Assembly: GCF_014640335.1 (NCBI RefSeq)
Contig: NZ_BMGT01000002.1
Location: 930,001 to 994,000 of the forward strand
Reading direction: 5' to 3'
DNA length: 64,000 bases
Origin: Edaphobacter dinghuensis
GTDB taxonomy: Bacteria; Acidobacteriota; Terriglobia; Terriglobales; Acidobacteriaceae
The position numbers were made by a program, and so were the translations under genes. Positions 25,270 through 33,987 of the stretch are shown one piece after another (positions within the stretch are counted from its first letter, which is position 1; each line of letters begins with the position of its first letter). Below the pieces are notes generated by a model. That model saw only the letters and a program-made list of their open reading frames with translations. It searched no databases and had not been told where the DNA came from.

Positions 25270-26631
25270 CTAGGTTTGGGTGGCGATCTGCGATGCGGTG
25301 CGTTCCTTCCAGTGGTCGCGGGTGAAGTCGGGAAATTTAGCAGGCGCGCTGCCTTCGGCCACCGAGAGCCTGCTGAGTGGGCCGGGTGCGGACCAGGTTG
25401 CGGCGTCGTAGACATCCATATCGGGCACCAGGCCGTTGCGCATGCACTCGAGCAGGCGGTACAGCATGATGTAGTCCATGCCGCCGTGGCCTCCCAGCTT
25501 CTGCGCGATCTCGCCTTCGCGCTTCCACAGCGGATGCTGGTGATCCTTCCACGAGTCGATCGTGGCCCACTCCTCACCGCCGGTCTGTCCGTCAAGATAG
25601 ATTCGCGGCGGATAGTCGACGAAGAGACCCTTGGTGCCGGCGATCAGATTGGTGCGGCTGTAGGGATGGGGGTTGACGGTACCGTTCTGGAGCGTGATCG
25701 TGCGGCCGTTCGCTGTCTTGATGAGCGAGGTGCTCATGTCTCCGGTGATGTAACGCTCGGACCAGCGAGGATCGGAGGACGGCAGGTGTGCTTTGCGATA
25801 AGCATCGAGTCCCATCTGGGGCGTGCTCATGGAGACGATGTAGTCGAACCGGTCGCCGCGCTGGATGCCCATATAATTCGCCACGGGGCCGAGACCATGC
25901 GTCGGATAAAGGTTGCCGTTGCGCTGGGTATGAACGGTGCGGCGCCACAAGCCCTCTCCCTTATTGGAGAAGAGCTCTTCGCGAAGGTCGTGGAGGTAGG
26001 CGCCTTCTCCGTAGAGCAGGTCGCCGAAGAGCCCTTCGTGGGTCATGCGCAGGATGAGGGTTTCGTTGTAGCCGTAGCAACAGTTTTCGAGCATCATGCA
26101 GTGGCGCTGGGTGCGCTCGGAGGTGTTGACCAGCTTCCAGCAATCCTCGATGGTGGCGGCAGCCGGTACTTCGACGGCGGCGTGTTTGCCGTGCGTCATG
26201 GCAGCGACGGCCATCGGCACATGCCAGTCCCACGGAGTTGCGATGATGACGAGGTCAAGATCGTCGCGGGCCACCAGCGACTCGAAGGCGTGGTCGCCTT
26301 TGGTGTACAGCTCGGGAGAGGGCTGTCCGGCCTTTACGACGAGTGACTGCGCGTGGTCGGCGTGCTCCTGCACGATATCGCAGAGGGCGAGAATCTGCGC
26401 GTCGGCTGCGAGCAGATTACCGAGAAGGCTGGTTCCTCTTCCGCCGACGCCGATGATGCCGATCTTTGGGTTCTTCGCGGCGAACGGAACGCCGATCATG
26501 CTTGATCCCTGCGGCTTTGCGGCCTCGGCGTGAAGCTGCGGAACGCTCAGGCCAACGGCGGTGATGCCGCCGAGGCGAAGGAAGTTCCTTCTTGAAATAT
26601 CGTCCAACGCGTTACGCAATTCGTCGCTCAT
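25270..26631 (-). CDS. GH109 alpha-N-acetylgalactosaminidase (Gfo/Idh/MocA fold, Tat-exported)
   Basis: NAD-dependent glycosidase of 453 residues that removes alpha-linked GalNAc by an oxidation-elimination mechanism. Tat signal ISRRNFLRLGGITAVGLS (residues 12-29). Rossmann motif IGIIGVGGRGTSLLG near residue 57. Several segments match GH109 rather than general oxidoreductases: IATPWDWHVPMAV, AAVEVPAAATIEDCWKLVN, HCMMLENCCYGYNE and YPTHGLGPVANYMGIQRGDR. GGGGGAGAAG precedes the ATG. It is divergent from a NagX-like membrane protein, which fits an amino-sugar role. Confidence 0.85.
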   Translation of the reverse strand: MSDELRNALDDISRRNFLRLGGITAVGLSVPQLHAEAAKPQGSSMIGVPFAAKNPKIGIIGVGGRGTSLLGNLLAADAQILALCDIVQEHADHAQSLVVKAGQPSPELYTKGDHAFESLVARDDLDLVIIATPWDWHVPMAVAAMTHGKHAAVEVPAAATIEDCWKLVNTSERTQRHCMMLENCCYGYNETLILRMTHEGLFGDLLYGEGAYLHDLREELFSNKGEGLWRRTVHTQRNGNLYPTHGLGPVANYMGIQRGDRFDYIVSMSTPQMGLDAYRKAHLPSSDPRWSERYITGDMSTSLIKTANGRTITLQNGTVNPHPYSRTNLIAGTKGLFVDYPPRIYLDGQTGGEEWATIDSWKDHQHPLWKREGEIAQKLGGHGGMDYIMLYRLLECMRNGLVPDMDVYDAATWSAPGPLSRLSVAEGSAPAKFPDFTRDHWKERTASQIATQT

Positions 26632-26705
26632 ACTCTCTTCTCCCCCTTAAATCTCGATGCATTCGATCTACAGAGTTAGCCTGTAGAGGTTCCCGGACGG
26701 CACTT

Positions 26706-26789
26706 TATCGGTTGTTTCGTTATACTACGTTTTTTCTTAGCTGCAATACGTTTTTACTTCGTTATAATTCATTTTTATTTCGTACTATT
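26706..26789. repeat. Four tandem imperfect 21-bp repeats in a divergent promoter region
   Basis: Units begin at 26706, 26727, 26748 and 26769. Columns 7, 8, 11, 12, 14, 19 and 21 are identical in all four; units 2 and 3 agree at 16 of 21 positions and units 3 and 4 at 15 of 21. The consensus is nnnTTTTTnnTTCGTnATAnT. The last six bases of each unit resemble -10 boxes (TATACT, TGCAAT, TATAAT, ACTATT). A 21-bp period puts the units on one DNA face. The stretch is AT-rich inside a 277-base gap between the divergent GH109 and NagX-like genes. Confidence 0.7.
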
Positions 26790-26908
26790 GAGCTTTCGCA
26801 GGCATACACGAATTTCATGTGTTACCTTGCGAAGGCTCTAAAGCTCTACAGATTCAAGTCGTGATGCCTGTTCAGACAGGCATGAGATAAGCAATCGGAG
26901 CGAAATGC

Positions 26909-28150
26909 ATGCAAGCGACGATCAGCGAAGTACACGCGAACCCACACGCTAACTTGGTCCAGCCAGCGGCACCGCGGACCGCGACTCCTCCGCGCAACGT
27001 TGCCGTCGATGCCTATCGCGGACTGGTGATGCTGCTGATGATGGGCGAGGTGTTGAGCTTCGCCGCCGTCGCACGGGCGTTTCCTCATAGCCTCTTCTGG
27101 CATGTGCTTGCCTACAACCAGACGCATGTGGAGTGGGCGGGCGTTGGTCTGCATGACATGATCCAGCCGTCGTTTACGTTTCTGGTGGGCGTTGCGCTTC
27201 CCTATTCGATCCATAGCCGTATTCGCAAAGGGCAGAGCTTTCGGAAGCAATTGGCGCATACGCTGTGGCGAAGTTTGATTCTGATTGCGCTGGGAATCTT
27301 TCTGCGGTCAACCCATAGCGGGCAGACCTATTTCACCTTTGAAGACACGCTGACGCAGATCGGTATGGGATATACGTTCGCGTTTCTGCTGGCGTATTGC
27401 CGACCGAAGTGGCAATGGACGGCGCTGGGCACGATTCTTTTTGGGTATTGGCTGGCTTGGGCGCTCTATCCTGCGCCGGGGGCGAACTTTGACTACGCAG
27501 CGGTTGGCGTGCCTGCGACGTGGCACCACAACTTCAGCGGATTTGCCGCGCACTGGAACAAGAACAGCAATCTTGGGCAGGCGTTCGATGTCTGGTTTCT
27601 GAATCTCTTTCCGCGCGCATCTCGGTTCGCCTTCAATGAGGGTGGCTATCTTACGCTGAGTTTTATTCCTACGCTGGGAACGATGCTGCTTGGTCTGCGA
27701 GCGGGCGAGTGGTTCCGCTCGGCTGCGCCGAAGATTCCGGTGAAGCGCTTTTGGGTTGTGGGAACGCTGCTTGTCGCTGCTTCGCTGCTGCTGCATGTGA
27801 CGGGAGTATGCCCCATCGTGAAGCGCATCTGGACGCCAGCGTGGACGCTGTTCAGCGGCGGCCTATGCTTCTACTTCCTTGCAGTGTTCTCTTGGGTGAT
27901 CGACGTGAAGGCGTATCGGCGATGGGCGTTTCCGCTGGTGGTCGTCGGTATGAACTCAATCGCGGCTTATCTGATAGCCGATCTATTCGGAGAGTCCATT
28001 CAGCGAAATTTGCACATCCATCTGGGCTATCGGGTCTTCCAGATATTTGGATTGGGCCTGGCGCCGCTGATGTTCGGCATCGTTGCGCTTCTCATCTATT
28101 GGTTGATTCTGTTCTGGATGTACCGCAGGAATCTCTTCCTGCGGATTTGA
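26909..28150 (+). CDS. NagX-like membrane protein (DUF5009 / HGSNAT-type acyltransferase domain)
   Basis: A 413-residue inner-membrane protein with about ten helices. The beginning VAVDAYRGLVMLLMMGEVL and WAGVGLHDMIQPSFTFLVGVA are characteristic of the heparan-alpha-glucosaminide N-acetyltransferase-like/NagX group, with the conserved D-x-x-R-G near residue 34 and the loop His/Asp HDMIQP. Members sit in N-acetylglucosamine or uronate utilisation loci. ATG at 26909; an ATG four bases earlier is out of frame. Faces the GH109 gene across the 21-bp repeats, so joint control is likely. Confidence 0.82.
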   Translation: MQATISEVHANPHANLVQPAAPRTATPPRNVAVDAYRGLVMLLMMGEVLSFAAVARAFPHSLFWHVLAYNQTHVEWAGVGLHDMIQPSFTFLVGVALPYSIHSRIRKGQSFRKQLAHTLWRSLILIALGIFLRSTHSGQTYFTFEDTLTQIGMGYTFAFLLAYCRPKWQWTALGTILFGYWLAWALYPAPGANFDYAAVGVPATWHHNFSGFAAHWNKNSNLGQAFDVWFLNLFPRASRFAFNEGGYLTLSFIPTLGTMLLGLRAGEWFRSAAPKIPVKRFWVVGTLLVAASLLLHVTGVCPIVKRIWTPAWTLFSGGLCFYFLAVFSWVIDVKAYRRWAFPLVVVGMNSIAAYLIADLFGESIQRNLHIHLGYRVFQIFGLGLAPLMFGIVALLIYWLILFWMYRRNLFLRI

Positions 28151-28160
28151 GATCCAGCGA

Positions 28161-28580
28161 TTACATCGGGCCTTTGGAGTTTTTGGGGCGCGGTGAGAAG
28201 GCTTCGACGACGGTCGAGATGCCACCGCGGGGGCGAAAGTCGCCGACTACCTTGGCCCAGACGGGATCGCAGGCTTTGACCACGTCGTCGAGGATCTGGT
28301 TGACGATGTTTTCCTGAAAGATGCCGAGGTTGCGGTAGGTGAAGAGATATTCCTTGAGCGATTTGAGCTCGAGGCAGCTCTTGCGGGGCATGTAGCGGAT
28401 GGTGATGCGGCCGAAGTCGGGCAGGCCGGTCTTGGGGCAGACGCTGGTGAACTCAGGGTCGTCGACGAGGATCTCGTAAGCCTTGAACTGGTTCTTCCAT
28501 GTCTCGATGGCGGGAAATTTGATGTCGAGGCCGGCGGCGGCGTGGTCGTCGGTGTAGCCCGTTGTGCGCTTGGTGGTCAT
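28161..28580 (-). CDS. queF: NADPH-dependent 7-cyano-7-deazaguanine reductase
   Basis: Reduces preQ0 to preQ1 in queuosine synthesis. 139 residues, the short unimodular (YkvM) type. The catalytic cysteine is in FTSVCPKTGLPDFG (residues ~44-57), and the QueF motif ELKSLKEYLFTYRNLGIFQE follows, with downstream GGIST substrate contacts. Single gene, convergent with the NagX-like gene ten bases away and divergent from the flavin reductase gene; no other queuosine gene in the window. Confidence 0.94.
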   Translation of the reverse strand: MTTKRTTGYTDDHAAAGLDIKFPAIETWKNQFKAYEILVDDPEFTSVCPKTGLPDFGRITIRYMPRKSCLELKSLKEYLFTYRNLGIFQENIVNQILDDVVKACDPVWAKVVGDFRPRGGISTVVEAFSPRPKNSKGPM

Positions 28581-28706
28581 GCATCTATTTTATCGCGGTG
28601 GCTGTTGCCGGGTGCTGCGTCGAGTTTGAAGGCACTATTCGGAGTGTTGTGCGGCGCGGGTTTGCTTATGGTCGAGAGAATCTCATCTCGAAAAGGAAAT
28701 CACACG

Positions 28707-29378
28707 ATGCATCTAACTGTTCATCCTTCGATTCTTTATGTCGGCACTCCTGTTGTGCTTATCGGCACGTTGAATGAGGACGGCTCACCGAACCTTGCGC
28801 CCATCTCTTCGGCATGGTGGCTGGGGTGGAACTGCATGCTCGGCTTTGGTGCGAACTCCAAGACGCCGCAGAATCTGCAACGCACGCGCCAGTGCACGAT
28901 CAATCTGCCTTCGGTGGCAGAGGTGTCGCAGGTGAATGGGCTGGCGCGGCTTACGGGTTCCGACCCGGTGCCTCCGCACAAACAGGCTCGCGGATATACC
29001 TTTTGCGCAGACAAGTTTGGTGCATCGGGATTTACCCCGGAGGATGCCGAGCTTGTCGATGCGCCGCTGGTCCGCGAATGCCCGTTGCAGATGGAGGCGG
29101 AGTTGACGGCTGCTCACCCCTTCGCTCCTGAGACGAACGGGAGCCTGATCGCGCTTGAGGTTCGCATTCTGCGCGTGCATGCGCACCCGGAGATTCTGAT
29201 GGGAAGGGATGGGAACCGCATCGATCCCAACAAGTGGAAGCCGCTGATTATGAGCTTTTGCGAGTTCTATGGGCTGGGAGAGCAGGTGCATCGTTCACGA
29301 CTGGCGGAGATCTCTGAAGATCTGTATCGACCGGCGCGAGTGAAGGAGATGATGGAGGAAACTACGGCTGCAAAGTGA
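28707..29378 (+). CDS. Flavin reductase-like (FMN-binding split barrel) protein
   Basis: A 223-residue protein of the DIM6/NTAB flavin reductase family, binding FMN and either reducing it with NAD(P)H or acting as a flavoprotein. ATG at 28707 follows AAAAGGAAA; an upstream in-frame extension to 28542 runs over the queF start and is rejected. Motifs: PVVLIGTLNEDGSPNLAPIS at the start, WWLGWNCMLGFGANSKTPQN for flavin phosphate contacts, and LRRTRQCTINLP-like RTRQCTINLPS. Substrate not predictable. Confidence 0.82.
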   Translation: MHLTVHPSILYVGTPVVLIGTLNEDGSPNLAPISSAWWLGWNCMLGFGANSKTPQNLQRTRQCTINLPSVAEVSQVNGLARLTGSDPVPPHKQARGYTFCADKFGASGFTPEDAELVDAPLVRECPLQMEAELTAAHPFAPETNGSLIALEVRILRVHAHPEILMGRDGNRIDPNKWKPLIMSFCEFYGLGEQVHRSRLAEISEDLYRPARVKEMMEETTAAK

Positions 29379-29410
29379 GCCGCGAGCCAATGGAATCCTG
29401 ATCGCAGATA

Positions 29411-29893
29411 TCAGCAACCGAACTGGCGAAGATGGTGATCGGTGTGGCGAAAGCCCCACCGCATCCATTGCGATCGATTGAGCGAGCCAAACATCGGATG
29501 AGTGGAACAGAGGTTTGCGGCGGAGACCTCACCGAAGCATCGGATGGCAACTGCTATCTTTGCGTGCTCATCCGCGAAGTCCACAGACGAGGGCCGCAAT
29601 GCAGCACAATCGATCTCGGGAACAGTCTTGATTCCTTTAGGCCATGGGATGGGCAGAGTAAGCGCAACGAAACGAACAAGTGGATTATCGAACTTTCTCG
29701 ACGCAGCATCGGCGACTGCGCATTCGCCCATCGCCATGCGAAAGGCAAGGACAAGATGGCGAAGCATCTGCGTAGAGGACATCGTGCCCCATCGCGCAGA
29801 CGTTTGAGGGGTAAGTCTGTCAAAGCGACGGATGAGGGTCACTCGAACCGCCGGATCTGCAAGCGTATTCAACCTGTCCCAACTGTAGGGCAT
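29411..29893 (-). CDS. DUF1569 / DinB-like protein
   Basis: A 160-residue helical-bundle protein. MLRHLVLAFRMAMG near residue 43 and the C-terminal STHPMFGSLNRSQWMRWGFR and HTDHHLRQFG carry the histidines conserved in DUF1569, a DinB-superfamily group. Biochemical role unknown. Its ATG shares one base with the stop of the M48 peptidase gene (TAATG), so it is translated from the same message. Ends near the convergent flavin reductase gene. Confidence 0.72.
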   Translation of the reverse strand: MPYSWDRLNTLADPAVRVTLIRRFDRLTPQTSARWGTMSSTQMLRHLVLAFRMAMGECAVADAASRKFDNPLVRFVALTLPIPWPKGIKTVPEIDCAALRPSSVDFADEHAKIAVAIRCFGEVSAANLCSTHPMFGSLNRSQWMRWGFRHTDHHLRQFGC

Positions 29894-31053
29894 TAATCGC
29901 GGCGGCTGAGTGTTGGCCTGTCGTCGCCGGAGTTGGCCGGATTGTTGGGGTTATTGGGATCGTTGTTGGTGCCGCCTACGCGACGCAGAGTTGGCTTGTT
30001 GCCACCATTCTTGTCGTTAAGCTTGCGCTTGTTTTCGAGCCGGGCAAGGCGGGCTTTGACATCGTCGAACTCGCTGGTGGTGACGATGTAGTCGAGCCGG
30101 GGCGGCATGATGGTCGCAATCTCTTCTTCGGAACGCGCGATGCGGTCCGGCGTCTGAGGATGGTCGGAGAAGACCTTGGCCAGCGTGCCGGGTTTGTGCT
30201 TCTCGAGCGCGTCGAGCTTTTCGAAGAACTGGATGAAGGCCTGAGGATCGTAGCCGGCCTTGTACATGTATTGGAGTCCGAGCCAGTCGGCCTCGGCCTC
30301 GAAGTTGCGGGAGAACTGAAGGAAGGTGACGGGGATGGCGAGTTGCGAGGCCTCGTAGATGCCGTAGCCGGTCCACGAGCCCTGCGTGAAGATGATGAGC
30401 GGGACGGAGCCGATCTGCATGTAGTTCAGCCGCGTCATCTCGCGGGCGGCGTGGTGGGCGCAGACGTGTGCGGTCTCGTGGGCCATCACACCGGCAAGCT
30501 CGGCCTCTTCGTCGGCGGCGAGGATGAGGCCGCTGTTGACGTAGAAGAAGCCGCCGGGAAGTGCCATCGCGTTGATCTCGTCGGAGTCGATGACCTTGAT
30601 GGTGAAGGGGACTTTGCAGTCAGAGTTTTTGACGATGTTCTGGCCGATGCGGTTGACGTACTCGTTGATGACGGGATCGGTGACCATGTGGGCCGACTTC
30701 TCGATCTCCATGGAGTACTGCTTGCCGTTGCGGATCTCCCAGTCGGTGGAGTACCAGTTGCCCATGCCGCGGCCGCCGATGTTGCGGTCGCCTACGGCGC
30801 TGACGTCGTCTTCGCTGCCCTTCTTAATGTGGGGATCGAGGTCTTCACCGGGTGATGGCAGGGAGTCGGTCTTGGCAGCAGCCTTGGCCGCAGCGGCCTT
30901 GCTCTCATCGGGGGTCGCAGTGGGCTTGCCGGGGATGGGCGACTCGGTTGGAATCGTCGACACCGGTCCCTGGGTCTGGGTTTGAACCTGAGCAAAAGCG
31001 GCTGGGGTCGCGATGAGAAGGGCGGCCAGGGCAAGTTGCGTGACGGGTCGCAT
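29893..31053 (-). CDS. Secreted M48-family metallopeptidase (BepA/Loip-like)
   Basis: A 386-residue periplasmic zinc peptidase. ATG at 31053 has AGGAGA seven bases upstream; the 14 extra residues of the longer ORF are rejected. Signal peptide (residues 1-22, PAAFAQ), a Pro/Ala/Lys-rich linker, then the catalytic domain with GVMAHETAHVCAHHAARE (HExxH) near residue 190 and the third ligand in FEAEADWLGLQYM. A disordered Asn/Pro/Gly-rich tail closes it. The family does quality control of outer-membrane proteins. Co-transcribed with the DUF1569 gene. Confidence 0.9.
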   Translation of the reverse strand: MRPVTQLALAALLIATPAAFAQVQTQTQGPVSTIPTESPIPGKPTATPDESKAAAAKAAAKTDSLPSPGEDLDPHIKKGSEDDVSAVGDRNIGGRGMGNWYSTDWEIRNGKQYSMEIEKSAHMVTDPVINEYVNRIGQNIVKNSDCKVPFTIKVIDSDEINAMALPGGFFYVNSGLILAADEEAELAGVMAHETAHVCAHHAAREMTRLNYMQIGSVPLIIFTQGSWTGYGIYEASQLAIPVTFLQFSRNFEAEADWLGLQYMYKAGYDPQAFIQFFEKLDALEKHKPGTLAKVFSDHPQTPDRIARSEEEIATIMPPRLDYIVTTSEFDDVKARLARLENKRKLNDKNGGNKPTLRRVGGTNNDPNNPNNPANSGDDRPTLSRRD

Positions 31054-31257
31054 GGGAGTTCTCCTGATGAGCTGCTTCCTTGCCGGGAGACGCAACTCAA
31101 CACTTCATTTGACGTAGTATGCGCCTTTTAAGGGTGTCAAAGATAGTGGGGGCCGTCTGCCGAAGAGCCCGGAATTTCACCAGAGGAAAAATTTACCGAG
31201 ACACAACAATGGACAGCAGGGTAATTTTGTAAGTCGGAATATTCGAAGGAGCCTTGA

Positions 31258-33984
31258 ATGCCTCAGTTTTGGTTGCGCGTGGTGGTGTGTACGTTGTTCG
31301 CAGGGTTGGGATGTGGGGCAGGACATGCTGAGGGACGACTACTCGCAGCGGCGGAACTGCAATGCGATGCGAAGACGCAACCGATGGCGGTGGAAGAGGT
31401 TGCACCGCAGCTGGAGTGGCGGCTGGCGGCGGCGAGCAGCGATATGCGCGGCGTTGGGCAAAGTGCCTACCGCGTGCTGGTGGCTTCTTCGCAGAAGGCT
31501 CTGGACGCAGGGCAAGGCGATGTGTGGGACAGTGGGCGAGTTGCGTCGGGCGATAACTTTGGGATCGTCTACCGAGGAAAGCCGCTGGTTGCGGAGAAGA
31601 CTTACTTCTGGAAGGTGATGGTCTGGGACGAGCGAGGCGATTCCGCTCCGTGGAGCGCGGCTGCAAGTTGGACGATGGCTCCGGCAGAGTGGACGGCAAA
31701 GTGGATTGCCCAGGCCGGAACGACGAACAAGACAGAGGATATGCCGATATTCCGGCGGCAGTTCGCGGTGAAGCGCAAGCTGGTGCGGGCGATGCTGTAT
31801 GTCTCCGCGCTGGGGCAGGGCGAGGTGCATCTGAACGGCAGCAAGGTGGGCGACGCCGAGCTGGCTCCGTCATGGACGGACTATGGCAAGACGGTTCGGT
31901 ATGAGGCTTATGACGTGACCTCGATGCTGCGCCAGGGCAAGAATGCAGTGGGCGTGATGGTGGGCAATGGGATGTTCAACGTGGTGAGGACTCCGCACCG
32001 CTACACCAAGCTGGTGAACAGTTTTGGGCGGCCGATGGTAATGGTGCAGATGCGGTTGACGTATGCCAACGGGAAGACAAAGACGATCGTAAGCGATGGC
32101 TCCTGGAAGTCTGCGGCAGGGCCGATCACTTTTTCTTCGACCTATGGTGGTGAGGACTACGATGCAACGAAGGAGCAGGCGGGGTGGGATTCGGCTGGGT
32201 TTCGAGACAAGGGATGGAAACGGGTGAGTGTGGTGGATGGGCCCGGAGGCAAGCTGGAGTCTGAGATCGCTCCGCCGATTGAAGTGATGAAGACATATAT
32301 GCCGGTGAAGACGACGGAGGTAAAGCCGGGAGTGACGGTCTATGACCTGGGGCAGAACTTTGCCGGATGGCCCGATGTGAAGGTGAGCGGGACGAAGGGC
32401 GCTGTCGTGAAGATGATTCCCGGCGAGTTGCTGAATGCGGATGGGACTGTATCGCAGATGAGCTCCAAGGGGCCGCAGTGGTTCAGCTACACGCTGAAGG
32501 GTACGGGCGCGGAGGAGTGGCATCCTCGATTCAGCTACTACGGCTTTCGCTATGTGCAGGTAGAGTGGGCCTCGGGAACGGGAGAGGTAGCTTCGCTGAT
32601 CGGCGATGCGGTGCATACCTCTTCGCCGGTGGTGGGCGAGTTCACAAGCTCAAATGAGCAACTAAACAGCATTCATCACCTGATCGTGATGGCGATGCAG
32701 AACAACTCGGTCAGCCTGTTTACCGACTGTCCCCACCGCGAGAAGCTGGGATGGCTGGAGGAGACGCATCTTGTGGCTCCGGGGCTGATCTTCAACAGCG
32801 ATCTGCAGGGACTGTTCGCCGCGACCGAAAAAAATATGGCCGATGCGCAGAAGGTGGATGGGATGGTTCCGACGATTGCGCCGGAGTACACCGTCTTTGG
32901 CAAACAAGGCTATGGCGTCTTTGATGACTCGCCGGAGTGGGGATCGGCCAGCGTGCTGGCGGAGTGGTCGGCGTATCGCGCCTATGGAGATATCGGCGAG
33001 CTGCAGCGGAGCTATCCAATGATGCAGCGGTACGTGAAGTTCCTAGAGGGCAAGGCGAAGGACGGCATCGTCGCCTATGGGCTGGGTGACTGGTACGACA
33101 TTGGACCGGGCGGGCCGGGGTTTGGCAAGCAGACGACGTTGGGTGTGACTGCGACGATGATGCTCTATCAGGATGCGGTGACGATGGCGAAGATTGCCAG
33201 ACTGCTGGACAAGCCGGAGGATGCGGCAGGCTATGACGCGCTGGCTTCGCGAACAGGGACGGCATTCAATGCGCGTTTCTGGAATGCGTCGACGCAACAG
33301 TACGACAAGGGCAGCCAGACGGCGAATGCGATGCCGCTCTCGCTTGGACTGGTGCCGGAGGCGGAGCGCGCAACCGTGCTGGAACACATTGTCGCCGACA
33401 TCCACGCGCACAACGACCATGTGACTACGGGAGAGATCGGCTATCCATACATGCTGCGGGCATTGATGGCAGCGGGACGCAGCGATGTCGAGATGGCGAT
33501 GATGATGCGGAAAGATCCGCCGAGCTATGGCTCGCAGCTTGCGGCGGGCGCGACCGCGCTGACGGAGGCGTGGGACGCCAATCCGCATAGCTCGCAGGAC
33601 CACTTCATGCTGGGAGGCGCGGAAGAGTGGTTCTATCGCGGGCTGGGCGGAATCGACTTCGATCTCTCGCGTTCTGCGAAGGATGAGCGGATTACGATCC
33701 ACCCGGCGATTGTCGATGGCGTGGATTGGGTGCGGTGCTCGTACGATTCGAAGCTGGGAAAGATCGAGAGTGACTGGAAGAGAGACAACGGTGCGCTTGC
33801 TATGGATGTGACCATTCCGGCGGGAGAGACGGGGACGGTCTGGGTTCCGGCGGCCGATGGAACTGCGGTGATGGAAGGTTCGACGCCAGCGGAGAAGGCT
33901 GCGGAAGTTACATTTGTGCAGCGATCCAATGGTGCGGCGGAGTATCGCGTGGCTTCGGGCAGCTATCACTTCATCGTGAAGTGA
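31258..33984 (+). CDS. GH78 alpha-L-rhamnosidase, secreted
   Basis: A 908-residue exported enzyme that removes terminal alpha-L-rhamnose from plant or microbial glycans. Signal peptide residues 1-24. Domains in order: N-terminal beta-sandwich (LQCDAKTQPMAVEEVAPQLEWRL-type opening), a Bac_rhamnosid_N-like part (ALGQGEVHLNGSKVGDAELA), a concanavalin-like domain (VYDLGQNFAGWPDVKV), the (alpha/alpha)6 catalytic barrel starting at FTDCPHREKLGWLEETH (acid residues), and a C-terminal beta-sandwich with GLGGIDFD and ITIHPAIVDGVDWV. AAGGAG precedes the ATG. Faces, tail to tail, a glycosidase and its probable regulator. Confidence 0.92.
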   Translation: MPQFWLRVVVCTLFAGLGCGAGHAEGRLLAAAELQCDAKTQPMAVEEVAPQLEWRLAAASSDMRGVGQSAYRVLVASSQKALDAGQGDVWDSGRVASGDNFGIVYRGKPLVAEKTYFWKVMVWDERGDSAPWSAAASWTMAPAEWTAKWIAQAGTTNKTEDMPIFRRQFAVKRKLVRAMLYVSALGQGEVHLNGSKVGDAELAPSWTDYGKTVRYEAYDVTSMLRQGKNAVGVMVGNGMFNVVRTPHRYTKLVNSFGRPMVMVQMRLTYANGKTKTIVSDGSWKSAAGPITFSSTYGGEDYDATKEQAGWDSAGFRDKGWKRVSVVDGPGGKLESEIAPPIEVMKTYMPVKTTEVKPGVTVYDLGQNFAGWPDVKVSGTKGAVVKMIPGELLNADGTVSQMSSKGPQWFSYTLKGTGAEEWHPRFSYYGFRYVQVEWASGTGEVASLIGDAVHTSSPVVGEFTSSNEQLNSIHHLIVMAMQNNSVSLFTDCPHREKLGWLEETHLVAPGLIFNSDLQGLFAATEKNMADAQKVDGMVPTIAPEYTVFGKQGYGVFDDSPEWGSASVLAEWSAYRAYGDIGELQRSYPMMQRYVKFLEGKAKDGIVAYGLGDWYDIGPGGPGFGKQTTLGVTATMMLYQDAVTMAKIARLLDKPEDAAGYDALASRTGTAFNARFWNASTQQYDKGSQTANAMPLSLGLVPEAERATVLEHIVADIHAHNDHVTTGEIGYPYMLRALMAAGRSDVEMAMMMRKDPPSYGSQLAAGATALTEAWDANPHSSQDHFMLGGAEEWFYRGLGGIDFDLSRSAKDERITIHPAIVDGVDWVRCSYDSKLGKIESDWKRDNGALAMDVTIPAGETGTVWVPAADGTAVMEGSTPAEKAAEVTFVQRSNGAAEYRVASGSYHFIVK

Positions 33985-33987
33985 TAG

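Noticed and set aside
25171..26346. 391-codon plus-strand ORF antisense to the GH109 gene
   Set aside because: No ribosome site, no recognisable domain, and it lies wholly within the well-supported GH109 gene and the palindromic repeat.
28542..28706. 55-residue upstream extension of the flavin reductase
   Set aside because: It overlaps the divergent queF start; ATG 28707 has AAAAGGAAA in front and matches the family N-terminus.
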